NCBI RefSeq assembly: GCF_038446665.1
Contig: NZ_CP151802.1
Coordinates: 186,001-250,000 of the forward strand
DNA: 64,000 nt
Direction of reading: 5' to 3'
Source of the DNA: Lysobacter sp. FW306-1B-D06B
Lineage (GTDB): Bacteria > Pseudomonadota > Gammaproteobacteria > Xanthomonadales > Xanthomonadaceae
The notes under the pieces are model-generated. The model was not told the origin of the DNA. It searched no databases and worked only from the letters and a program-made list of their open reading frames with translations. Position 1 is the first letter of the stretch; each line of letters starts with the position of its first letter. A program made the translations under genes and the position numbers. Shown here piece after piece: positions 57,036 to 64,000 of the stretch.

Positions 57036-57165
57036 CCGCCGCCCTCACCCCAACCCGTCTCCCGCGTGCGGGAGAGGGGCTCCGAACCGCCCCCTCAAAC
57101 CCGTCATCCCGGCGAAGGCCTGTCCTGAGCTTGTCGAAGGGCCGGGACCCAGGCCCGCAGCGCAT
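57036..57165. repeat. palindrome and nested CCTGAGC repeat
   Basis: CTCACCCCAACCCGTCTCCCG...CGGGAGAGGG (57045-57077) is followed by GTCATCCCGGCGAAGG, interrupted by TGTCCTGAGCTTGTCGAAGG, and continued as GCCGGGACCCAGG. The second element splits the first, so it is younger. Confidence 0.75.
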
Positions 57166-57185
57166 CAGGTTCACCACCTCGCTCA

Positions 57186-57587
57186 TCAAGCGCGCGTCGC
57201 CGCCTCCAGCGTTCGCTTCATCGTGCGCAGCCCCTCTTCGATCATGCCGGCCACCTTCGGCGCGGCTTCGTCAGGCAGCAGGTCGGCGATCCAGCGCAGG
57301 CGCGTCCCGCCGCCGTCGCGTTCGAACGCCTGCACCGACGCGTTGTAGTGCTCGAACGAACCGACCGCCGCCCAGGCGACGCGGTGTCGCGCTTCGTCGA
57401 TGTCGAGGATCGGCTCGCGCACCACCGTGCCGTCGCCGAAGGTCACCACGCGCACGCGGCCTTCCATTCGGCAATCGGCGACGAAGCCGGGCACCAGCCG
57501 TTCGTGAATACGGCCGACGTCGCGCAGCGCATCCCACGCAGTGGGCAGCGGGACTTCCACGTCGATGTCGCGTTGAATCGAGGCCAT
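57186..57587 (-). CDS. SRPBCC-family protein
   Basis: A 133-aa helix-grip (START-like) protein. Starts MASIQRDIDVEVPLPTAWDALRDVGRIHERL and contains MEGRVRVVTFGDGTVVREPI and VQAFERDGGGTRLRWIADLLP. Such proteins bind hydrophobic ligands or act as cyclases; no partner is adjacent. The start at ATG 57587 begins the domain. Confidence 0.85.
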   Translation of the reverse strand: MASIQRDIDVEVPLPTAWDALRDVGRIHERLVPGFVADCRMEGRVRVVTFGDGTVVREPILDIDEARHRVAWAAVGSFEHYNASVQAFERDGGGTRLRWIADLLPDEAAPKVAGMIEEGLRTMKRTLEAATRA

Positions 57588-57649
57588 GCGCAGGCTCCCG
57601 ACGATCGGACGGTGCGCACAGCCTGACGCCGCCGCCGCGCGACCGCCAC

Positions 57650-57824
57650 GCCCGCCCTGCGCCTTCCGACGAAAGGCCGCGTCGGTTTCGGAATCGTCCG
57701 ATGGTTCCGATGTGCGCCCGCGGCGACTCTGGCCGCGGCCGTGCGAGTCGGCCGGACGCCTCCCCTTCCCCCAGGCGTCCACTCCTTTCAGGGCTGCCGG
57801 CGTTTGCCGCAGCCCTTCTTTTTT
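57650..57824 (+). ncRNA. candidate small RNA with multiple hairpins
   Basis: Stems in order: TCGGAA with TTCCGA (57688-57710), CGACTC with GAGTCG (57724-57750), GGACGCCT with AGGCGTCC (57754-57780), then the terminator at 57790-57824. No plus-strand gene lies immediately upstream, so the terminator points to a small RNA. Start point unknown. Confidence 0.5.
57790..57824 (+). terminator. orphan intrinsic terminator
   Basis: AGGGCTGC pairs with GCAGCCCT (with inner GGC/GCC), followed by TCTTTTTT. The nearest plus-strand gene upstream ends at 56936, with a minus-strand gene in between. Confidence 0.85.
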
Positions 57825-57902
57825 GCCGCCTCACGCAGCGTCGCCTCGGTGCCTGCACTTGCCGCGCCGTATCCTGTGCGCCCCACGCCCGGCGCCGCGG
57901 CC

Positions 57903-58433
57903 ATGCATTCCGAATACGACCCCGACGACAACTTCGCCCGCGCCTTCCACAACGAAGCCGACATCGACGACGAGGCCGCGATGGAAGCGGTCGCCTGGCA
58001 GTTCCTGCTGCTCATCAACCCCGGCGACGACGAGGCCGCGATGGAGCAGTTCAACGCCTGCCGGGAAGCCCTGGCCGACGGCGCCGACCCGGTCGCCGTG
58101 CTGCGCGACGTGATCGACTGGCGCTCGGGTTTCTACATCGACGACACCGATCCGGCGGGTCTGGTCGAGGTGCTCGACGAGCTCGCCTCGCGGCTGGGAC
58201 TGCGCATCGACTGGGGCGAGGACACCGACGAGGATGAATTCCTCGCTCATGCCGAAGTGCCGGCGCTGGTGAACGTCGCCTTCGACCGCCTGCGCGAGCA
58301 CCACTACACGCTGTGGACCTACGAGACCGGCGAAAGTGCACAGGCCGGCTTCATCACCCGCCAGCGCGACGACGAGGCGCTGCGCATGGTGGCTGGGGCA
58401 CTGGGGTTCCACGTTCGGACGGGTGCGTTGTAG
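57903..58433 (+). CDS. acidic protein of unknown function (DUF6630-like)
   Basis: A 176-aa acidic protein, MHSEYDPDDNFARAFHNEADIDDEA..., rich in Asp/Glu; the central LLLINPGDDEAAMEQFNACREALADG and the later DWRSGFYIDDTDPAGLVEVL resemble DUF6630 proteins. Cytosolic by composition; function unknown. A TATCCT box is upstream. Confidence 0.65.
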   Translation: MHSEYDPDDNFARAFHNEADIDDEAAMEAVAWQFLLLINPGDDEAAMEQFNACREALADGADPVAVLRDVIDWRSGFYIDDTDPAGLVEVLDELASRLGLRIDWGEDTDEDEFLAHAEVPALVNVAFDRLREHHYTLWTYETGESAQAGFITRQRDDEALRMVAGALGFHVRTGAL

Positions 58434-58454
58434 GGCAGCGCGCCGCGCGCGTCC

Positions 58455-58505
58455 CCTCTTCCGGCGCTTCGCGCCGCCTTCTCCCTCAAGGGGAGAAGGA
58501 AAAGC
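58455..58505. repeat. CTTCTCCCTCAAGGGGAGAAGG palindrome
   Basis: Short palindrome of the intergenic family, CTTCTCCC with GGGGAGAAGG, in a GC-rich context between convergent genes. Confidence 0.6.
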
Positions 58506-58535
58506 AAAAAGCAGCACCGATCGCCTTCCTGCCGC

Positions 58536-59663
58536 TCAATCATGCGCAGGAAAGCGCACGACAAACTGGCTGCCCTTCCCCGGCCCCTCGCTGCGCGCCT
58601 GCACGCTGCCGCCGTGCAGCTCCACGATCTTCTTCACCAGCGCCAGGCCCAACCCCAGGCCGAGCTTGGACGTCTCCATGCGCGACAGCGTGAACATCTC
58701 GAACAAGCGCTCCAGCCGTTCCGACGCGATGCCCACGCCTTCGTCGGACACGCGCACGATCACCTCCGACCCTTCCAGCGTGCCGCTCACCCAGATCCTT
58801 CCCGGCGCAGGCGTGTAACGCAATGCGTTGGCGATGAGGTTCACGAACACCTGCTGCATGCGCATCCGGTCCACGCGCACTTCGATGTCGCCACGCGGAA
58901 CCAGCACGCGCAGCGTGCGGTCGTCCTGCTCCATCTGCCGGCGCGCGATGTCCGAGGACGCCTCCAGCAGCTCGCGCAGGTTGCAGCGACTGCGCTCCAG
59001 GCAGAAGCCGTCGGCGTGCACCTTGCTGTGGTGCATGAGGTCATCGATGAGCCGCGCGGCCAGAGTGACGTTGCGCTCGATCGCCTCCATGGCGCCGTTG
59101 ATGTTCGCCACGCCCTCGCAGCGGCGCTGCAGCACGCCCATCCCCAGGCTGATGCCCGACAGCGGATTGCGCAGCTCGTGCGCGAGCAGGGCGATGGCGG
59201 CGCTCTTGCCCTCGCTGGCTTCGGTCGCCGCGCGGCAACGCTCGCGGCTGCTCTCCATCTGCATCTTCACTTCGGTGAGATCGCGGAAGAGTTTGAGGAA
59301 GGTGCAGCTCGGCACCTCGCCGCCCAGGTGCACCGTCACGCCGGAGGCCCAGAAGCGCGAACGGTCCAGACGCGCCATCCAGCGGTCGTCCGATGCGGTG
59401 CCGCGATGCCGTGCCTCGACGCGTTCGTGTTCGGGAATGCCGGCGTTGGCATCGCGCCGCAGGAAGAAGCGCGCCATGTTCATGCCCACCAGCCCGCCCG
59501 GCGCGGCGCCGAGGATGATCTCCGCGCCCGCGTTGGTCCAGCTCACCTCGCCTTCCTCGCTGAGCAGCAGCGCAGCGTGCTCGGGCGAACGCACGGCGAA
59601 CGCCCACAGCATGTCCTTGATGACTTGTTCGTCGACCATCGGGCGCAGCGCATGGGTGTCCAT
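58536..59663 (-). CDS. PAS-domain sensor histidine kinase, orphan
   Basis: A 375-aa cytosolic kinase. A PAS-like domain at about 25-140 (LLLSEEGEVSWTNAGAEIILG); H box IALLAHELRNPLSGIS with the phosphorylated His; N box VNLIANALRYTP; G1 box VSDEGVGIASE; G2 box LGLGLGLALVKKIVELHGG. No response regulator gene adjoins. No membrane helix is seen. Confidence 0.9.
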   Translation of the reverse strand: MDTHALRPMVDEQVIKDMLWAFAVRSPEHAALLLSEEGEVSWTNAGAEIILGAAPGGLVGMNMARFFLRRDANAGIPEHERVEARHRGTASDDRWMARLDRSRFWASGVTVHLGGEVPSCTFLKLFRDLTEVKMQMESSRERCRAATEASEGKSAAIALLAHELRNPLSGISLGMGVLQRRCEGVANINGAMEAIERNVTLAARLIDDLMHHSKVHADGFCLERSRCNLRELLEASSDIARRQMEQDDRTLRVLVPRGDIEVRVDRMRMQQVFVNLIANALRYTPAPGRIWVSGTLEGSEVIVRVSDEGVGIASERLERLFEMFTLSRMETSKLGLGLGLALVKKIVELHGGSVQARSEGPGKGSQFVVRFPAHD

Positions 59664-59765
59664 TCGCTATCTCCCCGGAAGGTTCCGGGAGTGTGCGCCC
59701 GGGACGACTCGCGGCCCCGTGAAGGCGGACGCCTGGGCGTTCAGTGTCTGCGAGTCCCCCGCATA

Positions 59766-59890
59766 GCCCCTCTCCCGCCTGCGGGAGAGGGGTTGGGGTG
59801 AGGGCCTGGGCAAAGCGAGTGTCCGGACGATCCCGCCACCCTCGCCCTCATCAGCCTGCCGGCACCTTCTCCCGTGAACGGGAGAAGGGT
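59766..59890. repeat. two CCCTCTCCCG/CTTCTCCCG palindromes
   Basis: CCCCTCTCCCGCCTGCGGGAGAGGGG (59767-59793) and CCTTCTCCCGTGAACGGGAGAAGG (59865-59889), joined by TTGGGGTGAGGG and CACCCTCGCCCTCATC, the layout seen at 18858-19022 and 21353-21512 but with the halves swapped. Confidence 0.75.
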
Positions 59891-59955
59891 CATTCCGCCA
59901 TCCGCCCACGGCGAAGCGGCTACGCTGCGGGCCTCCGGCTCCCACGGCTCCTTCC

Positions 59956-61179
59956 ATGACGCCGATTCGCTTGCGCACGCTCGCACTGCTCCTCGCGCTG
60001 GCCGCACTCGCACCGTCCGTTGCCGGTGCCGCCGAGCCCGTGGCCAGCGTGCGCATCGCCTTCGACCGCGACGGCGTGGTGTCCACGCAGGCGCGGGGGC
60101 TGGCGGACGTCGCGGCCGCGCGGGCCGTGGGCGCCGACGACCCCGTCCGCGTCGCGTCGATCTCCAAGCTCGTCACCGCCATCGGCGCGATGCGGCTGGT
60201 GGAACAGGGCAAGCTCGACCTCGACGCCGACCTCTCCCCGCTCCTGGGCTGGCGATTGCGCCACCCGGCCTTTCCCGATGCGCCGATCACGCTGCGCCTG
60301 CTGCTCTCGCACCGCGCGGGCCTGACCGACGCCGCCGGCTACTACGCCGTGCCGCTCGACGGCGCGCTGCACGCGGTCACCGACGACCCGCGCGCATGGG
60401 ACGCGACGCACGCGCCGGGCGCGTTCTTCCGTTACGCGAACCTCAACTTCGCCGTCGTCGCCTCGGCGATGGAACAGGCGACGGGCGAGCGCTTCGACCG
60501 GCTGATGCAACGCCTGGTGTTCGCACCGCTGCACCTGGACGCGTGCTTCAACTGGGACAGCTGCGACGAAGCGACGGCCGCGCGCGCGGTGGTGCTGTAC
60601 GACGCGCAACGCCAGCCGGTGCGCGACGACAACGGCGGGCGCAAGCCGGCGTGTGCGGTCAACCGTTCCCGCGACGGTGGCTGCGACTTGTCGTTGTGGA
60701 AGGTCGGACGCAACGGCGCGCTGTTCTCGCCGCAGGGCGGGCTGCGGATCTCGGCGAACGGGCTGGCGAAGATCGGCCGATTGCTGTTGAACGAGGGCGG
60801 GGTCGATGGCGTGCGGCTGCTTTCCGCTGCATCCGTTCGCGCGATGGAACAGCCGCTGTGGACCTACGCGCCCGGCAACGGCCTGACCGTGGAAGAAGAC
60901 GACAGCAGCCAGTCGCAGCGCGGCTTCTATTGCCGCTACGGACTGGCCGTGCAGACGCTGGCGACAAAGCAGGAAGGCTGTCGCGACGATCCCTTCGGCG
61001 ACGGCGTCGCGCGCGTGGGGCACGCGGGGGCGGCTTACGGATTGCTGTCGGGCGTGTGGGTGGATCGCGTGTCGGGTACGGGCGTGGCGTATTTCGCGAC
61101 CGGTGTTCCGGATGCGCCGCGCGGCGCGCGTTCTGCGTTTACGGAAGTGGAGGAAGGCTTGGCGCGTGCAGCGCCTTGA
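59956..61179 (+). CDS. serine hydrolase, beta-lactamase/class C type
   Basis: A 407-aa exported hydrolase. Signal peptide through SVAGA; SxxK is VRVASISKLVTA, the Tyr motif is RYANLNFAVVAS and a third motif HAGAAYGL resembles HxG. Belongs to the beta-lactamase/PBP-like serine hydrolase family, which includes esterases and D-aminopeptidases. Substrate unknown. Confidence 0.9.
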   Translation: MTPIRLRTLALLLALAALAPSVAGAAEPVASVRIAFDRDGVVSTQARGLADVAAARAVGADDPVRVASISKLVTAIGAMRLVEQGKLDLDADLSPLLGWRLRHPAFPDAPITLRLLLSHRAGLTDAAGYYAVPLDGALHAVTDDPRAWDATHAPGAFFRYANLNFAVVASAMEQATGERFDRLMQRLVFAPLHLDACFNWDSCDEATAARAVVLYDAQRQPVRDDNGGRKPACAVNRSRDGGCDLSLWKVGRNGALFSPQGGLRISANGLAKIGRLLLNEGGVDGVRLLSAASVRAMEQPLWTYAPGNGLTVEEDDSSQSQRGFYCRYGLAVQTLATKQEGCRDDPFGDGVARVGHAGAAYGLLSGVWVDRVSGTGVAYFATGVPDAPRGARSAFTEVEEGLARAAP

Positions 61180-61185
61180 ATAGCT

Positions 61186-61298
61186 GCCATTCCCGCGCAG
61201 GCGGAGTCTTTTGGGCCGCCGAACGGCGGCACCATCCAACCCTCCGGCGCATCAACTCTGATCGGCAGCCCGAACTTGCAGCGTCCAGGGAATGACGG
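61186..61298. repeat. degenerate ATTCCCGCG-type repeat
   Basis: CATTCCCGCGCAGGCGG at one end and CAGGGAATGACGG at the other, around a 90-bp spacer; a decayed member of the family at 32339-32515. Confidence 0.5.
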
Positions 61299-61336
61299 TT
61301 TTGTTCGCGACGAAAGCTCCGCAAGCGCCTGCGACC

Positions 61337-62554
61337 TTACGCCGCCTCGTCCACCGCAATCACTTCACCGCGACGCAGATCCGCACGCGCCCACGCATAG
61401 ATCAACAGTCCCGCCACCGCCGTCGCTGCGCCGACCACACCGGTCGACGTCCAGCCGTAACCGGCGGTGATCGCCATGCCGCCCAGCCACGGGCCGAGCG
61501 CGTTGGCGAAGTTGAACGCGGAATGGTTCGATGCGGCGGCCAGCGTCTGCGCCGAGCGCGCCACGTCCATCAGATGCGCCTGCAGCACGGTGGCGAGCGC
61601 GCCCATCGTGCCCACGGCAAGCACCGCCGGCAGCACCGACCACGGTGAATGCGCGGCCAGCGGGAACGCCAGCAGCACGCCGATCGACCACAGCAGCACC
61701 TTGGGCACCGCGCGGAAGCCGTAGCGATCGAACAACCAGCCGCCGCCCAGCGTGCCGAGAATTCCGCCGATGCCGAAGGCGACCAGGCCGAACGGCACGA
61801 ACGACTCGCGCACGCCGGTGACGTGCACCAGCGTCGGCGCCAGGTAACTGAAGACGCAGAACATGCCGGCAAAGCCAATCGCGCCGATGCCCAGCGCCAG
61901 CCACACCGGCTTGCGGTTGAAGTCGCGCAGCTCGGCCAGCGCGTCCGGGCGCGGTGCGTTCATGCCATGCGGGAGCACGCGCATCGTCATCGCCACCGTC
62001 GCCAGCGCCAGCACCGACACCAGCGCGAACGCCCAGCGCCAGCCGAACGCCTGCCCCAGCCACGTCGCCAGCGGATTGCCCACCAGCAGCGCGATCGACA
62101 GACCCAGCATCACGCGGCCGACGGCGAGGCCGCGCTGCTCCGGCGGGCTGATGCGTGCGGCCACCAGCGCGGCGATGCCGAAGTACGCGCCGTGTGGCAG
62201 ACCCGCGACGAAGCGCGCGAACATGAGCGTGTAGTAGCCCGGCGCGAGCGCGCTGGCGAGGTTGCCGAACGCATAGAACCCCATTAGGCACAGCAGCAGG
62301 CTGCGCCGCGACATCCGGTTGCCGAGGATCGCCAACGTCGGCGCACCGACCACCACGCCCAGCGCGTAGGCGCTGATGACGTGGCCGACCTGCGGCTCGT
62401 TGACGCCCAGGCTGCGGGCGATGTCGCTGATCAGGCCCATCACCACGAATTCGCTCGTGCCGATGGCGAAGCCGCCCATCGCGAGGGCGAACAGGATCAG
62501 GGTGACCTGCCGCGACGAGAGCGTCGCCGGCGCGGGGGAGAGTGCGGGGGTCAT
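61337..62554 (-). CDS. MFS transporter, AraJ/CmlA type
   Basis: A 405-aa major-facilitator protein with 12 predicted helices. FAIGTSEFVVMGLISDIARSLG and the MSRRSLLL loop between helices 2 and 3 are the usual drug/sugar-efflux pattern. The ATG at 62554 is chosen; CATAAT lies 7 nt upstream, suggesting leaderless transcription, though ATG 62572 is an alternative. Confidence 0.9.
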   Translation of the reverse strand: MTPALSPAPATLSSRQVTLILFALAMGGFAIGTSEFVVMGLISDIARSLGVNEPQVGHVISAYALGVVVGAPTLAILGNRMSRRSLLLCLMGFYAFGNLASALAPGYYTLMFARFVAGLPHGAYFGIAALVAARISPPEQRGLAVGRVMLGLSIALLVGNPLATWLGQAFGWRWAFALVSVLALATVAMTMRVLPHGMNAPRPDALAELRDFNRKPVWLALGIGAIGFAGMFCVFSYLAPTLVHVTGVRESFVPFGLVAFGIGGILGTLGGGWLFDRYGFRAVPKVLLWSIGVLLAFPLAAHSPWSVLPAVLAVGTMGALATVLQAHLMDVARSAQTLAAASNHSAFNFANALGPWLGGMAITAGYGWTSTGVVGAATAVAGLLIYAWARADLRRGEVIAVDEAA

Positions 62555-62653
62555 GGGGGAATTATGTTGCATTGCAGCAGGGGATGCGACCCCGGGGCTG
62601 AATGGGGGTCCCTTCACAGGCGGGCGCGGGAGCTGCTCCCCGCCGCTCGCGTA

Positions 62654-62707
62654 CCCCGTTCATCCTTCGACTTCTGCGCTGCGCGCCTGCGCTCAGGACG
62701 AACGGGG
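62654..62707. repeat. CCCCGTTCATCC-type inverted repeat
   Basis: CCCCGTTCATCCTTCGACTT at one end and GCTCAGGACGAACGGGG at the other. Same family as 34176-34285 and 51515-51563. Confidence 0.75.
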
Positions 62708-62762
62708 TGACGTATGACCAGGCGCGATGCGCTCAAGACAGCGATCGCCATGCCTCATGCCC

Positions 62763-63386
62763 CTATCCCGCCAACCGCCGCAAATCCGCCACCGACTCGA
62801 AGAACTCCTCCGCGCCCGCCGCGCGCAGCGCGTCGGCGTGCGCATAGCCCCAGCCGACCGCACCGAAGGCCACACCCGCGCGGCGTGCGGCCTCGCCGTC
62901 GCTGACCTGGTCGCCGACGTAGATCGCCTGCGAAGCGTCGGTCCTGGCGTCCTTCAGCATCCGCGCGATGCGCCGATGCTTGCCGAGCATGTGCGCGCCG
63001 CCGTCGATCCGCTCGATCGCCGCCATCACATCCGCGTCGAGCACGCGCCGCACGTTGTCGACGGAGTTGGACGTGAGGATCGCCAGCCGCGCGCCACCCT
63101 CACGCAGGTGCCGCAGCACGTCCGCCACGCCCGGGAACAACGGCACCGGCGGCGCATCGCGCATGGTGCGTATGAAATCCGCCGCGACGATGGGCAGCTT
63201 CCACTTCGGAAAGCCGAGCCGGTCCAGCAATTCGCGCGTGCCCAGCCGGCGCATCTCGTCGATGCGGTCTTCGGGGATCGCGTCGAACCCATGCCGCCGC
63301 GCCAGCACATGCTGCGCCTCCACGAAGAACGGGAACGAGTCGGCCAGCGTGCCGTCGAAATCGAAGATCACCAGGGGATAGCGCAT
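62763..63386 (-). CDS. HAD-superfamily hydrolase, phosphoglycolate phosphatase-like
   Basis: A 207-aa HAD subfamily IA phosphatase. Motif I VIFDFDGTLADSFPFF, motif II ILTSNSVDNVR, a Lys in MLGKHRRI and motif IV YVGDQVSDGEAARRAG. Resembles Gph; it may dephosphorylate phosphoglycolate or a similar metabolite. The start is ATG 63386, where the domain begins. Confidence 0.9.
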   Translation of the reverse strand: MRYPLVIFDFDGTLADSFPFFVEAQHVLARRHGFDAIPEDRIDEMRRLGTRELLDRLGFPKWKLPIVAADFIRTMRDAPPVPLFPGVADVLRHLREGGARLAILTSNSVDNVRRVLDADVMAAIERIDGGAHMLGKHRRIARMLKDARTDASQAIYVGDQVSDGEAARRAGVAFGAVGWGYAHADALRAAGAEEFFESVADLRRLAG

Positions 63387-63449
63387 GCCGGCGATTGTGC
63401 ACGAGCGCGTGTGAGCGCCCATGCGCCTGAAGATGGCTACAGTGCGCGC

Positions 63450-63857
63450 ATGCAGCCCACGCCCGCCCTCGCCGCCCTGCTGGCCGATGCGATCCTCGTC
63501 GTGCATGTGGGCATCGTCGCGTTCGTGATCCTGGGCGCCATCGCCATCTTCGTCGGCCGCACGCGCTGGCCGTGGGTGCGCGGCTTCCGATGGCGCCTCA
63601 CGCACGTGCTGTTGATGGTGTTCATCGCACTGCAGGCGTGGCTGGGCGCGCTGTGCCCGCTCACCGTGTGGGAACAGGCGTTGCGCCGACGCGCGGGGCA
63701 GGCTGCGTACGGCGAATCCTTCATCGAACACTGGCTCTCGCGGCTGATCTTCTTCGACGCGCCGTGGTGGAGCTTCGTCGCCGCGTACAGCGCGTTCGCG
63801 GCGCTGGTGCTGCTGGCGTGGTTCGTCGTGCCGCCGACGCGTCGCCGCGCGACGTAG
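63450..63857 (+). CDS. DUF2784 membrane protein
   Basis: A 135-aa protein with four membrane helices, including DAILVVHVGIVAFVILGAIAIFVG and LTHVLLMVFIALQAWLGALCPLTVWEQ, the DUF2784 signature. Function unknown. A TACAGT box (63438-63443) sits 6 nt before the ATG, suggesting leaderless transcription. Confidence 0.88.
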   Translation: MQPTPALAALLADAILVVHVGIVAFVILGAIAIFVGRTRWPWVRGFRWRLTHVLLMVFIALQAWLGALCPLTVWEQALRRRAGQAAYGESFIEHWLSRLIFFDAPWWSFVAAYSAFAALVLLAWFVVPPTRRRAT

Positions 63858-63914
63858 ACATCGCCTGAAGCCCTGCGGCGTTATCCTCCGCCGGCATCGC
63901 ACGGGATCGTCTCC

Positions 63915-64000
63915 ATGGCCCGCTCCGGGATCCTGACGCTCTTCGCCGCGCTCGGCCTCGCGCCGGACGCGTTCGCGCAGCCGCGCGAGGGCGAAGTCCA
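63915..64000 (+). CDS. exported protein, 5' part
   Basis: Frame starting MARSGILTLFAALGLAPDAFAQPREG, with a signal-peptide profile and a cleavage site after DAFA. It runs off the window end, so nothing can be said of the mature protein. A TATCCT box is at 63882-63887. Confidence 0.6.
   Translation, partial: MARSGILTLFAALGLAPDAFAQPREGEV

Larger units (their letters stand above)
57588..57902. other. intergenic region with candidate sRNA
   Basis: Between the SRPBCC gene (-) and the DUF6630-like gene (+). It holds the candidate RNA ending at 57824 and, at 57870-57875, a TATCCT box that may be the -10 element of the next gene. Confidence 0.5.

Overview
The window is high-GC, gene-dense DNA from a gammaproteobacterium of the Xanthomonadaceae, most likely Lysobacter or a close relative. 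This rests on protein resemblance, a dihydrolipoamide dehydrogenase carrying its own lipoyl domain, and several palindromic intergenic repeat families of the kind common in xanthomonads. No phage, insertion sequence, rRNA or CRISPR array was seen. It is a core chromosomal segment with accessory islands.

Layout. 1-2811: cell-wall precursor genes glmS (3' part) and glmU, convergent. 2952-10833: a GtrA-like membrane protein, then the complete ATP synthase operon atpIBEFHAGDC on the minus strand, with a good sigma70 promoter at 10855-10883 and repeats between atpA/atpG, atpG/atpD and atpD/atpC. 11052-16385: a DUF2061 membrane protein under a Fur-box-like promoter, then aceF, an unknown exported protein and lpdA (pyruvate dehydrogenase E2 and E3), and a DUF2884 protein. 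16699-24461: an OmpW-like porin, an EamA transporter, an alcohol dehydrogenase, YajQ, DUF1415, a HAD phosphatase, RsuA, RsmC and a small unknown. 24613-28620: a YbbP/YbbA-type ABC exporter divergent from the TesA-type esterase.

28621-32290 is the most unusual region. A 1.2-kb untranslated stretch holds a possible attenuator, two structured RNA elements and two tandem tRNA-like sequences with aberrant anticodon arms. It leads into a slipin (SPFH) gene and the RNA ligase gene rtcB, and the unit closes with a strong terminator. RtcB joins broken RNA, and in Salmonella its operon also carries tRNA-like Y RNAs. This looks like an RNA-repair locus with its own, possibly novel, noncoding RNAs.

32541-43390: an ECF sigma/anti-sigma pair, an M28 peptidase, a PepSY protein, an MFS exporter, a HipA-like kinase with DUF3037 partner, a beta-propeller lipoprotein, a cold-shock protein, DUF4031, DUF3297 and an M23 peptidase. 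43723-50646: DUF3016, an ABC-2 exporter, several small proteins, a MarR-GNAT fusion with a near-perfect operator, an amidohydrolase and a RcnB-like protein. 50878-55794: a lipoprotein and a TetR-thioesterase-thiolase-SDR-epimerase cluster with a palindromic operator. 55901-64000: GFA protein, NTF2-like protein, SRPBCC protein, orphan histidine kinase, serine hydrolase, MFS exporter, HAD phosphatase, DUF2784 and a truncated exported protein. Two plus-strand intrinsic terminators (50055-50105 and 57790-57824) have no gene in front of them and mark candidate small RNAs.
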